Shown: positions 1 through 10,744, counted from the first letter of the stretch. The stretch: DNA of 64,000 bases from Lunularia cruciata (GCA_948567375.1 OX419759.1:18940744-19004743), one strand, 5' to 3'. Translations and numbers: made by a program. Notes: generated by a model not told the origin, from the sequence alone.

Positions 1-627
1 GAGGTGGATTGCAGATTTTGGAGATTAAGGTGATTTTGGGCAAAATCTCAAGTTTGAGATCTGGACTTGAGATTTCTACACATGATAGCTTGGGTTATCT
101 TTCAGTTAGAACACTTGAAATTATTGAGAGGGCTTCTATGCGCACTGGGCTAGAATTTTTGAAAGTTGATAGGGTAAAGTGCTCCCGCAACTGCATGCTC
201 TCTGGAAAATTGTACAGAGTCTGCCATTTCTTCAATTTTCAGTGAATTGTCCTGAAAATTTCCAAGAAAATTCAGTATATTGTATCCTACCTGCTGCTAC
301 AAAAATTAGAGAGAGATCATTTTTGCGCAGGGCGTTATGAGTTTTTGAAGTGAGGGGGGTGGTTTTCAGACCAAATCTGAAATATGGGTGCTGAATAGAA
401 AGGTGTCTAGGCCAAATGGCTCAATGAAAAGATCTGAAATTTTGCAGGGAGGGACGCCCTGGAGTTGTGATCAAGTGTGAAAAATTTCAGGGGACTGTGA
501 CATATTGGTTGGGAGATTTGAGTGACATTGTGAGGAAGGGTCAATTCTGCAGAGTGGAGATCTCATGCATGAGAAGTTTGAGATCAACAAAAAGCATGTT
601 TAAGTGTTTAGATTCATCTTGGGGAAC

Positions 628-1101
628 ATGGAGGATCATCAAGAGTGGAAATTGAGATTATGCAAGGTTCCCCAAGGGTTTGAGGTGATTGTAGGGGTGG
701 ATTTGAGGAAAAGAGAGTTTACAATAGAATTTGAAGAGAGTGTTGAGAGGATCCAAAAACCTACACCACTTGGAGGAAAGAGTGAGTCTAAGTGCTTTCT
801 ATGTGGAGAGAAGTGACATAAGGCAAGTTCATGTCCATTGACCTTTGAGAGCAAGAGATTGAGGGAAAGGAGAGGCTTACTTGACTTGGGTTTGCATGTT
901 GGACCTTCTTCACCAAGATTGGGAAAGAGAAGATCTAAGACCAAGGAGTTGTGTGAGGTTTGTGGAGTTGAAGGACTTCCAAAAGGACATGAGTGTAGTG
1001 GAGTAAAAGCACTTTTGGAAACTTTGGTGAACGATCTTGGAGAGAGTCTTAGTACAGCTACAGAAATACTACCACATTCATCAGCTAGTTCTCAAGATTA
1101 G
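628..1101 (+). pseudogene. G1 leader ORF with CCHC zinc knuckle, interrupted by one stop (copy 1)
   Basis: This is a small frame upstream of gag-pol, starting at the ATG at 628. It matches the intact 157-residue ORF of G1 copy 2 (16330 to 15857, minus). A TGA at 814-816 falls inside the CCHC knuckle (CFLCGEK, stop, HKASSCP), where copy 2 has Gly. After the stop the frame stays open to 1101 and carries a second cysteine cluster (CEVCGVEG...HEC). It was probably a nucleic-acid-binding accessory protein, now truncated. The role is inferred only from the knuckle. Confidence 0.7.
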
Positions 1102-1334
1102 TGATGGAGATAATCTTTCAATTTATGGATAAACTATCCATGAGAGTTAGATTAATATGCACTCTAGGATTTGATGTTGCTATAGAAATCTTGGAGCAAC
1201 CTGAACCTTTTGTGTTCCCTAGAGTGGATTATTCTCAGATGGTGTTAGTCATGTATATACTCTATTAGTAATAGAATGAGAGAAAAGAAAAGAGAAAAAA
1301 AATTGAGAGAAAAGAAAGATAGTGAGGGGTTAAG

Positions 1335-4300
1335 ATGGGGAAACTTCCGGTTTTCTTTGGCAAGGATGGAGAAGATGTGGAGGCCTTTGTGAGAGACTTC
1401 AAGAGAGCTTGCATAGGAAAAAATGAGAGGAGGAAGAATGAGTGGGCCTCATTATTACCAAATTTCTTTGAGGATGCAGCACTTACATGGTATGAGTCAG
1501 AATACCAAAAGAGAGAGAGGAGAGAGGGGGAAGAGGAGTCTTGGGAGACTTTGACTTCAGCACTCATTGAGAACTTTCTTCCTGATGAGAGTTATGAGAG
1601 ATTGACGAGTGAGGTTACATTTCTCAAGCAAGGAGATGGAGAGAAAGTGAGGGTCTATGTGGAAAGAGTGGAAAAGTTGGAGTCCAGATTTCGCATAGTG
1701 TTGAGGAAGGGTGGGGATGATGTGGAGACTACAATGATTGGCATAGGGGCCATGCTCACCAAGAATTTTGTGGGAGGATTGAGACCACAAATTAGAAGCA
1801 AGGTGAGATATGAGAAACCTTCTTCCAAGGTTGAAGCTATCAAGATTTCAATTCGTATGGAGGAGAGTTTGGAAGGGGATGAGAGTGATTTGGTGGTGAA
1901 GGAGGTTGTGCATCCTCCTCAAGGCTACAAGTATGGTGGAACTTCTGATACTTTGGTGACAAGGGTTGCACCACAAGTAGTAGTTGCTCCAGTTCTTGCA
2001 CCTCCACCAAAAGATCCACTCCAAACCATCACAGAACAACTTGCGGATCTCAAGATCAATGTGGTGCAACTATGGGAGAAGAGAGAGGTGGATCAGAATG
2101 TAGGGAGAGGGCCTAGGAGTTATAGAAACTATCCATATAGAGGAGGTCAACCAGCCAAAAATTTCAATGATAGAAATTGTTTTGGTTGTGGAGGAAAAGG
2201 CCATATCCAAAGGAATTGCCCAAATTCCACTTACCATGGAGGAAGGGGTTATGAGGGAGCCAATAGAGGGAAAGAGGGAGGTAGTGAAACCCAAGTGGAT
2301 CCTAATCCCAACAAAGGTAAGGGGATAGCATCCATAGATGTGGTTGAGAGCAAGTATGAGAAGGGAGAGTGCTCAAACTCCAAGGGTCTTAATTTGGAGC
2401 TTTTGGCACAAGAGAAGAAGAGAGCTCGTTTTGCAGAGGATGTTCACTCTTCTCAAGGATTTAATTCAAGCAAGGATACTCCTAGGTCTACTAGGAGCAC
2501 TCGCACCTCAACACCATCAACAACAAAGACTCCAAGGAAGAAGTTGGGGATGGAGGACTTCTTGATCTCAAAGCAACAATGGAACTACAATGTGTTGGAA
2601 GATGTTGGTAGTCACAAGGCTAACATCATAGTGGGTCAATTAATTGCTTTGAACCCTACCTTGAGAAAGGAGCTTAGAGGTGGTTTGAGTTCTACAAGGA
2701 GCAAGAAGAAGAAGAAGGCAAAAGTTCCAGTATCAATGGGGGTGGTGGATGCCAAGCCAGCACCATGGGAAGCTTGTGAATATGCCTCCAAGATTGATGT
2801 GAGAGTGAATGGTCACAACATCAAGGATGCATTGGTTGATGGAGGATCAGCAGTGAATGCCATGTCAGAAAGGTTGATGAAGAAGTTGGGTATGATACCC
2901 TCAAGACCTTCAACATTTGTGGTGAGCATGGCAAACAAGCAACAAGTTCGACCAGTAGGGGTGATGGATAAGGTGGTAGTTTCCGTTATGGGAGTTCAAA
3001 ATCTCATGACTTTCCAAGTCTTGAAGGATTCAAGCTATGACTTACTTCTTGGGAGGCCATGGTTGAGAGCAGCACGCACAACTGATCGATGGCACAAAGG
3101 GTACTTGAGGATTGGGCCATCAAACCATAGAGTCACTGTTCCTGTGACTAACACCACCAACACTTCACATTCAGATACACCATCTTCTGATTATTGGAAA
3201 TCAGATTCTGAAGAAGGAGCTTCAGGTGTGGACACAAGCATGGAAGAGGAGACTTCCACGGAGGAGGATGAATCTGAATCTGATTCAGATGTGTATCCTT
3301 TGTGTGCTATGGATTTTGCACCTAAGCCAGAGGTTTTGAAGGACCCAGATAAATCACCATTGACACTTGAGGAGGTAGAGAGAAGGTTATCTACCCTCAA
3401 GTATGGCCCAAATGTTACCAAGGAGGAGAAGGTGAGATTTGAGGAGATTTTCCGCAAGTTCATCCATGTGTTTGCTTTTAGTTACAAGGATTTGAAGGAA
3501 GTCACCTTGGAGGAGCACAAGATAGAGGTGGAGTCACATGCAAGACCAATCTGCCAAAAGCAACGTTGCATTAGCCCACCAATATCTTTGGTTGTGAAGG
3601 AGGAGATTGATAAGCTCAAGGAGGCTGGATTTATCTTTGAGGTGGAGAATTCAGAATGGGTGTCTCCAATTGTCATTGTGAAGAAAAAGAATGGCAAGCT
3701 TCGGGTATGTGTGGATTACAAGAAGCTCAATGCTGTTACCAAGAAGGACTACTACCCATTGCCATTCATTGATGAGATCTTGGAGGAGGTTGCAGGTCAT
3801 GAGAGGTACAGTTTTGGAGATGGTTATAGTGGATATAACCAAATCAAGATTGCACCAGAGCATCAACAACTCACCACATTCACCACACCTTGGGGAACTT
3901 ACGCTTTCAAGGTCATGCCTTTTGGGCTTTGCAATGCTCCAGCCACATTCCAACGGTTCATGAACAAGGTATTTGAACCTTTCATTGGGAAATTTGTGAG
4001 AGATTTCATTGATGACTTTTGTGTCTATGGGAGCAAGGAGGAGCACTTTGAGCACCTAATCAAAGTCTTGCAACGCTTGGATGAGGCAAATGCATCACTC
4101 AACCCAGAGAAGTGCATTTTTGGATGTGAAGAAGGTCTACTTTTGGGGCATATCATCTCCAAGGATGGAATAGCAGTTGATCCTGAGAAGGTGAGGAAAA
4201 TCTCAGACCTTCCATTCCCTTCAAGCTTGACAAAGTTATGCCAATTCTTGGGGATGGTTGGGTACTATAGGAGGTTCATCTTCTCATTTTCCAACAAGGC

Positions 4301-6161
4301 TTATGCATTGACCATCTACATGAAGAAGGGTGTAGATTACATGGTGATTTTGGAAGACAAGGAGGCTCTCAAAGCTTTTGAGGAGCTCAAGCAATCCCTT
4401 GTTGTAGCTCCAATTCTTGCTAAACCTGATTGGAGTAAACCTTTCATCCTCTACACTGATGCTTCTAATGTAGCTATAGGATGCACTCTTAGTCAATTAG
4501 ACCAAGATGGGCATGATCATCCAATAGCTTATGCTAGTAGGCAGATGGTTTCAGCAGAGAAGAACTACTCTGTCACGGAGAGAGAAGGGTTGGCAGTGAT
4601 CTTTGGTCTCAAGAAGTTTAGACACTACTTGATTGGAGGGAAAGCCACCATTGTCACGGATCACAAGGCTTTGAAGTACATCTTCAACAAGCCTAATGTT
4701 GAAGGGAGACTAGCAAGGTGGATGATACTCTTGTCTGAGTATGACTACACCATTGAAGATAGGCCAGGAAAGAAACATGCAAATGCTGATTTATTATCTA
4801 GAGCCTATGATCAAGATGGAGATGAGTCAGTGGATGATTCCTTCCCGGATGAGGAGCTCATGACAATCTCAGTCACTCAAGAGGTTCCAATGGAGTACAA
4901 GGAGATTGTGGATTTTGTGACAAAAGGTAACTATCCAAAAGGGATGCATGCTAGGGAGAGGAAGGCCCTTGCAGCAAGATCTAGACCTTACACAATGGTG
5001 GAGGATATTTTTTTTCACCAAGGAGCAGATGGTCTACTTCGAAGAGCAGTGGGTAAGGAAGAGTCTATCCTACTCATAAAGGAGTTTCATGAAGGTTTAG
5101 TATGTGGAGGACACTTTGCAGGAAAGGTGACTGCTTTCAAGATTCTAGATGCAGGTTACCATTGGAGAGGGATTTTCAAGGATTGTCTTGATTATTGCAA
5201 AACTTGTCATGTTTGTCAAGCTTTTGCTAGAAAGTCTACATCCACTCCACCACTTAGATCAATTCCATTGCTAGGACCTTTTGAGAAGTGGGGAATTGAT
5301 TTTGTAGGTCCTCTCAATAGAACCCCAAGGAACAATCGGTACATTGTGGTAGTTACTGATTACCTTACCAAGTGGGTTGAGGCTAGACCATTGAGGAACA
5401 AGAATGAAGATGAAGTGGGTAGATTTCTTTATGAACGCATTATCACTAGGTTTGGATGCCCTTTGGAGTTGGTTTCTGATAGAGGAGGAGAGTTTACAGG
5501 AAGCATTACTACAGCCATGCTACGACATTTCTCTATCACACATAGAGTAACTACATCCTATAAGCCAAATTCTAATGGCTTGGCAGAGAGAACCAATCAG
5601 ACCTTGTGCATGATGTTGGACAAAGATGCAGAAATGGAGGGGGCTAAACATCATTGGGACAAGAGGATTCATGCAGTTTTGTGGGAGTATAGGACAACCA
5701 TGAAGACTTCCACCGGATATTCTCCATTCCAATTGGTGTATGGTATTGAGTCTACCTTACCTATTCACTTTGATCTTTCTACCTTCCAAAGCATTCATAG
5801 GAGATTGAAGAAAGCACAAGGAAGTGATGCAGAGAAGTCAAGGAAGGATCAACTCATGGAGTTGGAAGAGGCAAGAGCAGTTGCTATGGTTCGAGTGGAG
5901 CAAGCCCAAAGGAAACAAAAGGAGAGCTATGACAAGAGGCAAGGCAAGAAGAAGGTGGAGCCTTTCAAAGAAGGTGATTGGGTAATGTTGTTTGATTCCA
6001 TTCGATTCAAGAGAGTGCAAAAGAAGTTTTTGCCTAAGTACTTTGGACCTTTCATAGTAGAGAAGGTGTGGGGCAATTACACCTATGATCTCAAGGAGTT
6101 GGGAGGAAGACACTTTGATAGGATTAACCATGATAAGTTGAAGATGTACCATAGAAGGTAG
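1335..6161 (+). CDS. Gag-Pol polyprotein of Ty3/gypsy element G1 copy 1
   Basis: This is a single uninterrupted frame of 1608 residues starting at ATG 1335. Domains in order: a gag-type N-terminal region (roughly 1-250); a CCHC knuckle (CFGCGGKGHIQRNCP, about 282-296); a retropepsin-like protease with the VDGGSA active site (Asp about 502); a reverse transcriptase with FIDD (Asp 893 and 894); RNase H with YTDAS (Asp about 1042); and an integrase with a zinc-binding H/C cluster (KTCHVCQ) and catalytic Asp 1322, Asp 1382, Glu 1418 in DD35E spacing. The pol order protease-RT-RNaseH-integrase is that of Ty3/gypsy. No chromodomain is seen; the protein ends about 190 residues after the catalytic Glu. 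It copies element RNA into DNA in virus-like particles and integrates it. A few Cys codons (ICQKQRC) correspond to Arg in copy 2, consistent with C-to-T decay, so activity is not assured. Confidence 0.95.
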   Translation: MGKLPVFFGKDGEDVEAFVRDFKRACIGKNERRKNEWASLLPNFFEDAALTWYESEYQKRERREGEEESWETLTSALIENFLPDESYERLTSEVTFLKQGDGEKVRVYVERVEKLESRFRIVLRKGGDDVETTMIGIGAMLTKNFVGGLRPQIRSKVRYEKPSSKVEAIKISIRMEESLEGDESDLVVKEVVHPPQGYKYGGTSDTLVTRVAPQVVVAPVLAPPPKDPLQTITEQLADLKINVVQLWEKREVDQNVGRGPRSYRNYPYRGGQPAKNFNDRNCFGCGGKGHIQRNCPNSTYHGGRGYEGANRGKEGGSETQVDPNPNKGKGIASIDVVESKYEKGECSNSKGLNLELLAQEKKRARFAEDVHSSQGFNSSKDTPRSTRSTRTSTPSTTKTPRKKLGMEDFLISKQQWNYNVLEDVGSHKANIIVGQLIALNPTLRKELRGGLSSTRSKKKKKAKVPVSMGVVDAKPAPWEACEYASKIDVRVNGHNIKDALVDGGSAVNAMSERLMKKLGMIPSRPSTFVVSMANKQQVRPVGVMDKVVVSVMGVQNLMTFQVLKDSSYDLLLGRPWLRAARTTDRWHKGYLRIGPSNHRVTVPVTNTTNTSHSDTPSSDYWKSDSEEGASGVDTSMEEETSTEEDESESDSDVYPLCAMDFAPKPEVLKDPDKSPLTLEEVERRLSTLKYGPNVTKEEKVRFEEIFRKFIHVFAFSYKDLKEVTLEEHKIEVESHARPICQKQRCISPPISLVVKEEIDKLKEAGFIFEVENSEWVSPIVIVKKKNGKLRVCVDYKKLNAVTKKDYYPLPFIDEILEEVAGHERYSFGDGYSGYNQIKIAPEHQQLTTFTTPWGTYAFKVMPFGLCNAPATFQRFMNKVFEPFIGKFVRDFIDDFCVYGSKEEHFEHLIKVLQRLDEANASLNPEKCIFGCEEGLLLGHIISKDGIAVDPEKVRKISDLPFPSSLTKLCQFLGMVGYYRRFIFSFSNKAYALTIYMKKGVDYMVILEDKEALKAFEELKQSLVVAPILAKPDWSKPFILYTDASNVAIGCTLSQLDQDGHDHPIAYASRQMVSAEKNYSVTEREGLAVIFGLKKFRHYLIGGKATIVTDHKALKYIFNKPNVEGRLARWMILLSEYDYTIEDRPGKKHANADLLSRAYDQDGDESVDDSFPDEELMTISVTQEVPMEYKEIVDFVTKGNYPKGMHARERKALAARSRPYTMVEDIFFHQGADGLLRRAVGKEESILLIKEFHEGLVCGGHFAGKVTAFKILDAGYHWRGIFKDCLDYCKTCHVCQAFARKSTSTPPLRSIPLLGPFEKWGIDFVGPLNRTPRNNRYIVVVTDYLTKWVEARPLRNKNEDEVGRFLYERIITRFGCPLELVSDRGGEFTGSITTAMLRHFSITHRVTTSYKPNSNGLAERTNQTLCMMLDKDAEMEGAKHHWDKRIHAVLWEYRTTMKTSTGYSPFQLVYGIESTLPIHFDLSTFQSIHRRLKKAQGSDAEKSRKDQLMELEEARAVAMVRVEQAQRKQKESYDKRQGKKKVEPFKEGDWVMLFDSIRFKRVQKKFLPKYFGPFIVEKVWGNYTYDLKELGGRHFDRINHDKLKMYHRR

Positions 6162-6198
6162 AGAGACCTTCACTTTGAGGACAAAGTGAAAACTTAGT

Positions 6199-6209
6199 CC
6201 GGGGGTAAA
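6199..6209 (+). other. Polypurine tract of G1 copy 1
   Basis: The sequence CCGGGGGTAAA lies directly against the 3' LTR start (TGTAACACCC). This is where plus-strand DNA synthesis would be primed. The same tract precedes the 3' LTRs of copy 2 and the third copy. Confidence 0.75.
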
Positions 6210-6898
6210 TGTAACACCCATTTGTGCATGTGTGTGGTATTGTGATATTTAGCTTGGTATTACAAGTACTTAAGAGATATTCTTTATAGAGATAAAGGAT
6301 GGTTCTATATTAGTCATGGTTAGCTAAAGTTAGTCATAGCTAAGATAGAGTGGACCTTACTTTAGAGGAAGTAGAAAAGATGAGCACCACTATTTTGGAT
6401 TTTAGTGTGTTGACTTGGCATTATTCCTAGGTTTTGGCTTTGAGGAAAGAGTTGAGAACTCTTGGGCCCGCAAACCTTTTTCTTTTGGATTCTTCTTTAT
6501 TCCAAGGATAGCCCATGTGAAGGAATCCTTGACTTAGTGGTTGGGTCAAGATAAGACCACATGCTTAGGGGAATATGCCCATGTGAATGGATATTCCTTT
6601 CTACTTTTTGACTTTACTTGACTTTTAGTCTAGTAACTTGAGTTACTACGGTAATTAGTAACTTTGGTACGTAACTATTTCACAAGTATATAAACAAGGA
6701 GTGAGGAGGTACTCATCATCCTTTCATTTGCAACTATCTCTCTCTCATTGAGTTCTCTAGTGAGCAATGTCTTGAGTCTTGGAGTGTTAGCCTTGGAGGA
6801 GTATGATGGAGTTGGGGTTCCTTGCTTTCTTAGTCCATGGTGCGCTACCATAATAGCCATCAGAGGTTCATCCTGAGTGAGAGACAGGCCGGCTCACA
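6210..6898 (+). repeat. 3' LTR of G1 copy 1
   Basis: This 689-base LTR begins TGTAACACCC and ends GGCTCACA. It is closely similar to the two LTRs of copy 2 and more distantly to those at 22424-23125 and 30689-31389. It holds a TATA-like run (TATATAAACA, about 6687-6696) in the position expected for the element promoter in the 5' LTR. Confidence 0.93.
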
Positions 6899-7189
6899 GC
6901 CCCCAACCACTAGAGGTCCCAAACTCTATGTGAAAAACTCCCTCCACTTTGGCTGCAAGCTCCACATGTCCTCTACTTGCATCTCAAGTGGACCAAGGGT
7001 GTAATCCAAGTAACCCATGCTCATCTAGATGGACTCCAAGTAGACCACTCTCCCTAGTAGCTACTGGCTGTATCCTAAGTATACCATGTCCACTTGGTCC
7101 ATCGCCCCCAACATGTGCTTGAATCATCTTGATTGGCACATGGCTCACAAGTGTCCGAGTGGTGATGCCTATCAAGCATATCCTACACT

Positions 7190-8113
7190 ACTCTGCCAAG
7201 CCAAGGCTCATAATCCAGGTCAAACAATTCAGGTCCATAGCCTGACCTAACACTTGACTCCTGGATGCCTCTAACACTAATGGAACAATGGTAATACCGG
7301 TGTGAAAACCCATTGCTTGCTCTCTCGCATCAGTGTTGGGCTCCACCAACTGCTATAACTATGAGTCCCAAACAAGTCCAGGTCCTCCCTCTCAAAAAGC
7401 ATGAGAGCTTGGGAAACTCATAAGTGTGGGAAAAATAGCTCTAGGCTGTCCAACTAGGTTCACCATTGCCATAGTTGACTTATCAGCCACTACCACTGTA
7501 TGAGATTGATGCCCAACATCCAAGATGTCATCCACACTATGGTCAAGTCACTGAATCCCATCATATGCACACTATAAAACCTCTCTGGGTAAGAGGTTCG
7601 TCCACCAAAGACAAAGACAATGAGCCCGTGATCCCACTCTGGCTGCATCTAAAAATACAATAGGTCCCATCTAAGAATGGACCTGATGTGTACTCACCAC
7701 CACTCTAGTGCAAAAATCACCCATCAAAGGAATGTTCTCCAAAAGGTTAGCTGGAGAAATGGACTAATGAACCTGGAGATGTCATAATATCCGTAACATC
7801 TCCCAAAGCACACTAGAACTAGGATCTTGAAGACCCAAACCTCAGCCATCACATGTATGTCCCTAACATGGCCATCCAAAAATCACCAAGTGAATAGGCC
7901 CATGTCTCCCCAGATCATGTGCCCCTAGTAAGGAAATGTTTGCTGACATCGGTAATAACTCCGAATACCAATAGGCCAAGTGTGCCACATGATGTAGAGA
8001 GACTCGCCTAGCAGTCTCATCTCTCTCTACATATAAGTACCTCTGTACTCGTATACCCGCCTGTAATACCGCAGATAGTCAGGTGCTAATCCTACCAAAC
8101 AACTCCAAAAGAC
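7190..8113 (-). pseudogene. Retrotransposon-borne C5 cytosine DNA methyltransferase domain (G2 copy A, decayed)
   Basis: The minus-strand translation, with few frame changes, shows C5-methyltransferase motifs in order. Motif I is LLELFGRIST (about 8111-8082), followed by an RYLYVERDE segment. Motif IV is VIFGWPC with the catalytic Pro-Cys (about 7885-7866). Motif VI is LLENI (about 7745-7731). A motif VIII-like DAARVGSRAHCLCLWW follows (about 7655-7608). Motif IX/X-like segments are AMGFHTG (about 7310) and LGQAMDLN (about 7250). In this family the Cys attacks C6 of cytosine and S-adenosylmethionine donates the methyl group. The roughly 300-residue domain lies between protease and RT. Stops include TAG at 7863-7865 directly after the Pro-Cys, TAG at 7572-7574 and TGA at 7548-7550, so it is not functional here. 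The identification rests on motif order by eye. Confidence 0.85.
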
Positions 8114-8237
8114 ATATCCTTTCTATTAGATACTACCAAGCAATGAGTGTGGTATCCAGAGGTATCAAAGTAATCGACTTTGGAGGCTCATCCTCACACT
8201 CATCTCCTAATGGTACAAAGGCTCCACTCCAAGCCTG

Positions 8238-8850
8238 CTACACCAATTGATCTACATATTGCTGCAATGCCTCCTTTGAACTCCACAATGGAACATCCAA
8301 GGTAGATGGAACAATCCCACTCGTACTCCAAATCCAAGTGATCTCCTCTAGTACTAGAGTATCCTTTGCATGGGTGTTCCCCTCCAACAAGTCACCATGC
8401 CAAGTAACTGCACCACTAAAAGCTAAAACTGATGCTACCATGGTCCCGGACTGTAGTGAGCCAAGACTGCCACTACTGAAGCGTATTGGTAGGCGACATA
8501 CCCATCCCTCACCAGACTGCCAACCTGATCTATAGGAGGTTGTCTCCTCCCAATAGTCAATTCTAAAACCCATGGGGTATAACACCACTCCCCTAACTAG
8601 CACATCATATGACTCAACTATTGTCACAATAGTTGAGCTCTCATCACCAAGCTATCAATCGGATGATCAGGTTGAACCTGGACAACAAGCTCCCCACGTG
8701 TGATGTATTGGGTCAAACCACTACCTAGAGATGTCTAGATCTGAAATGGACACCTCTCCATATTGGTCTTCCGTAACTCCAGACCAACTATTGTAACCTT
8801 CCCCAACATAAGGGGCTGCGCACCAGAGTCTAACAAGACATCTATGGTGT
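8238..8850 (-). pseudogene. G2 copy A aspartic protease and protease-methyltransferase linker
   Basis: The minus strand reads VLLDSGAQPLMLGK near 8839-8800, with an intact D-S-G-A retropepsin active site. After stops and a frameshift near 8630 there is a 129-residue open stretch (8627-8238) including FRIDYWEETTSYRSGW and GDLLEGNTHA. Copy B has the same stretch near 50.94-51.33 kb. The stretch directly precedes the methyltransferase domain. It may include the protease C-terminus and a family-specific spacer. Its function is unknown. Confidence 0.7.
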
Positions 8851-9452
8851 ATAGACCTTCTCTAAAGGTCCCACCAAGCAGAAAATCCCCCTTTGGTTAT
8901 CCAACAAGACAACCAGGTGTGAACTGTGCTCTCTCAAAGGCCGGTCTAGTTGGCAACTCCTCCAGTCTAGCCACTGTTGACTGTTATAAACCATTGGTAG
9001 CTGAATGGATCCCATGGTCCTCAACCAAGTCAGCTCCACTATCAACCACCTCTGCTCTAATAGTAGGAATTGCATCATCCCTACTCTCATAAAGCATGGC
9101 AGCCAATCGGAACATTGGGGTTGGGTCAACTCCCAACGTAAACATGTCACTAGTTGAAAACAAAGGGCACCGCATAATCAATTGAGCCACTCCCAACATT
9201 GTGCTAGACTCAGTCTGTGTAGTAGCAAGTGGTTGACTAGTAGGTAGTCAATCATGCAGTCCATCACCACCTACCACACCTGCATTGGGATGTTAGGAGC
9301 CATGGATGTTGTCTGCAATGCCTCAGATAGCATGAAAGACTAGGGAAGTCTGACCTGTCTCCCAACCTCTCCTCTCTGTAAGTCCAACTCCATTGATGCT
9401 CCTCTACGCTCTGGAGCACGTATAGCACTCCTAGTCACTGCTGTAGATGCAT

Positions 9453-9936
9453 TCACCTAAGTTGCTCCGCACATGAAGTCCAAAGCATCTCTATCACCAG
9501 CATATGAGGTGGAAGCCTCATCATCCAAATTTGATCTCCTTTGAGCAATAGCCATACTAGCCAATCTCTACTCCAATTGCTCAATCCAAGTAGCCATAGT
9601 TGTATCAAAAGTAAAGGCCAGTACTGCATCCCTACTAGATATAGATCCTCTACCACCACCTCTACCACTTCATCCTCCATGAATTGGAGCTCCTCTACTA
9701 CTTGCCATAGCAACCCTACCATTCCGTAACTCTGGGTGTAGGTCAAAGCACCGGTCACTAGTGTGACCCAATCTATGGCAATGCTCACACTGCCTCTATG
9801 TTGGCTATGATGCACCCAAGGTATCAGGTCCACTACCTTGAGTACACTCTCTCCAATGGTGAGGTCAACCACAAGTCTAACAAGCAAAACCACTACTCAC
9901 TGGCTGCTACTGACCCAAAAATGAAGGTAAGGGTCT
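9453..9936 (-). pseudogene. G2 copy A gag C-terminal part with CCHC zinc knuckles
   Basis: One minus-strand frame contains a clean CCHC knuckle, CEHCHRLGHTSDRC (about 9790-9749), followed by FDLHPELR. A second, damaged knuckle (C-stop-TCG ... HWREC) lies about 60-100 bases upstream. The stretch is colinear with copy B (49.68-50.2 kb). The preceding gag part now lies about 9.7 kb away (19690-20822) because X and G1 copy 2 inserted between them. Confidence 0.7.
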
Positions 9937-10064
9937 CTGGTACCCACATTTTTCATTTTGGATGAGTTTTGAAGAAGAAATGCCTTGTTGAAACCAAATT
10001 GAAACCAAATGGAGAAGAAATGAGTGGAAACTTGTGTATTGATCAAGCCTGATCAAGCCTGATC

Positions 10065-10744
10065 TGTGAGCCGGCCTGTCTCTCACTCAGGATGAACCTC
10101 TGATGGCTATTATGGTAGCGCACCACGGACTAAGAAGGCAAGGAACCCCAACTCCATCATACTCCTCCAAGGCTAACACTCCAAGACTCAAGACATTGCT
10201 CACTAGAGAACTCAATGAGAGAGAGATAGTTGCAAAATGAAAGGATGATGAGTACCTCCTCACACCTTGTTTATATACTTGTGAAATAGTTACGTACCAA
10301 AGTTACTAATTACCGTAGTAACTCAAGTTACTAGACTAAAAGTCAAGTAAAGTCAAAAAGTAGAAAGGAATATCCATTCACAAGGGCATATTCCCCTTAT
10401 CTTGACCCAACCACTAAAGCAAGGATTCCTTCACATGATCTATCCTTGGACTAAAGAAGAATCCAAAACAAAAAGGCTTGCGGGCCCAAGAGTTCTCAAC
10501 TCTTTCCCCAAAGCCAAACACCTAGGAATAATACCAAGTCAACACACTAAAATCCAAAATAGTGGTGCTCATCTTTTCTACTTCCTCTAAAGTAAGGTCC
10601 CATCTATCTTAGCTATGACTAACTTTAGCTAACCATGACTAATATAGAACCATCCTTTATCTCTATATAAATAATATCTCTTAAGTACTTGTAATACTAA
10701 GCTAAATATCACAATACCACACACATGCACAAATGGGTGTTACA
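10065..10744 (-). repeat. 3' LTR of G1 copy 2
   Basis: This 680-base LTR on the minus strand begins TGTAACACCC (10744) and ends CTCACA (10065). It is nearly identical to 17191-17871; noticed differences are one A in a homopolymer and two substitutions. Confidence 0.95.

Larger units (their letters stand above)
1..6898 (+). mobile_element. Ty3/gypsy LTR retrotransposon, family G1 copy 1 (5' end outside window)
   Basis: The element runs from the leader through a small zinc-knuckle ORF and gag-pol to a 3' LTR ending at 6898. Base 1 corresponds to position 16957 of the inverted copy at 10065-17871. By that comparison about 230 bases of leader and a 5' LTR of about 680 bases lie left of the window. 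Bases 1-603 are leader without a convincing gene. The element sits inside a minus-strand G2 element: the sequence right after 6898 matches copy B near 52.6 kb in reverse. Its target-site duplication cannot be checked because the left end is missing. The open gag-pol frame suggests a fairly recent insertion. Confidence 0.93.
6899..9936 (-). mobile_element. Ty3/gypsy family G2 copy A, 3' internal piece carrying a DNA methyltransferase
   Basis: Read on the minus strand from 9936 to 6899, this carries the gag zinc knuckles, protease, methyltransferase domain and following linker of a second Ty3/gypsy family. It is colinear with copy B (about 49.65-52.64 kb, plus). It is cut on the left by G1 copy 1, so its RT, integrase and 3' LTR lie outside the window. 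On the right it is cut by insertion X, whose GGTCT duplication is at 9932-9936 and 19673-19677. The upstream gag resumes at 19673. There are many stops and frameshifts. Confidence 0.88.

Noticed and set aside
639-944. 101-codon minus-strand frame opposite the G1 leader ORF
   Set aside because: It is the antisense shadow of the zinc-knuckle ORF and recurs unchanged in copy 2 for the same reason.
5838-6221. 127-codon minus-strand frame at the end of G1 pol, also present at 10733-11116
   Set aside because: It is antisense to the end of pol and conserved only because pol is conserved.
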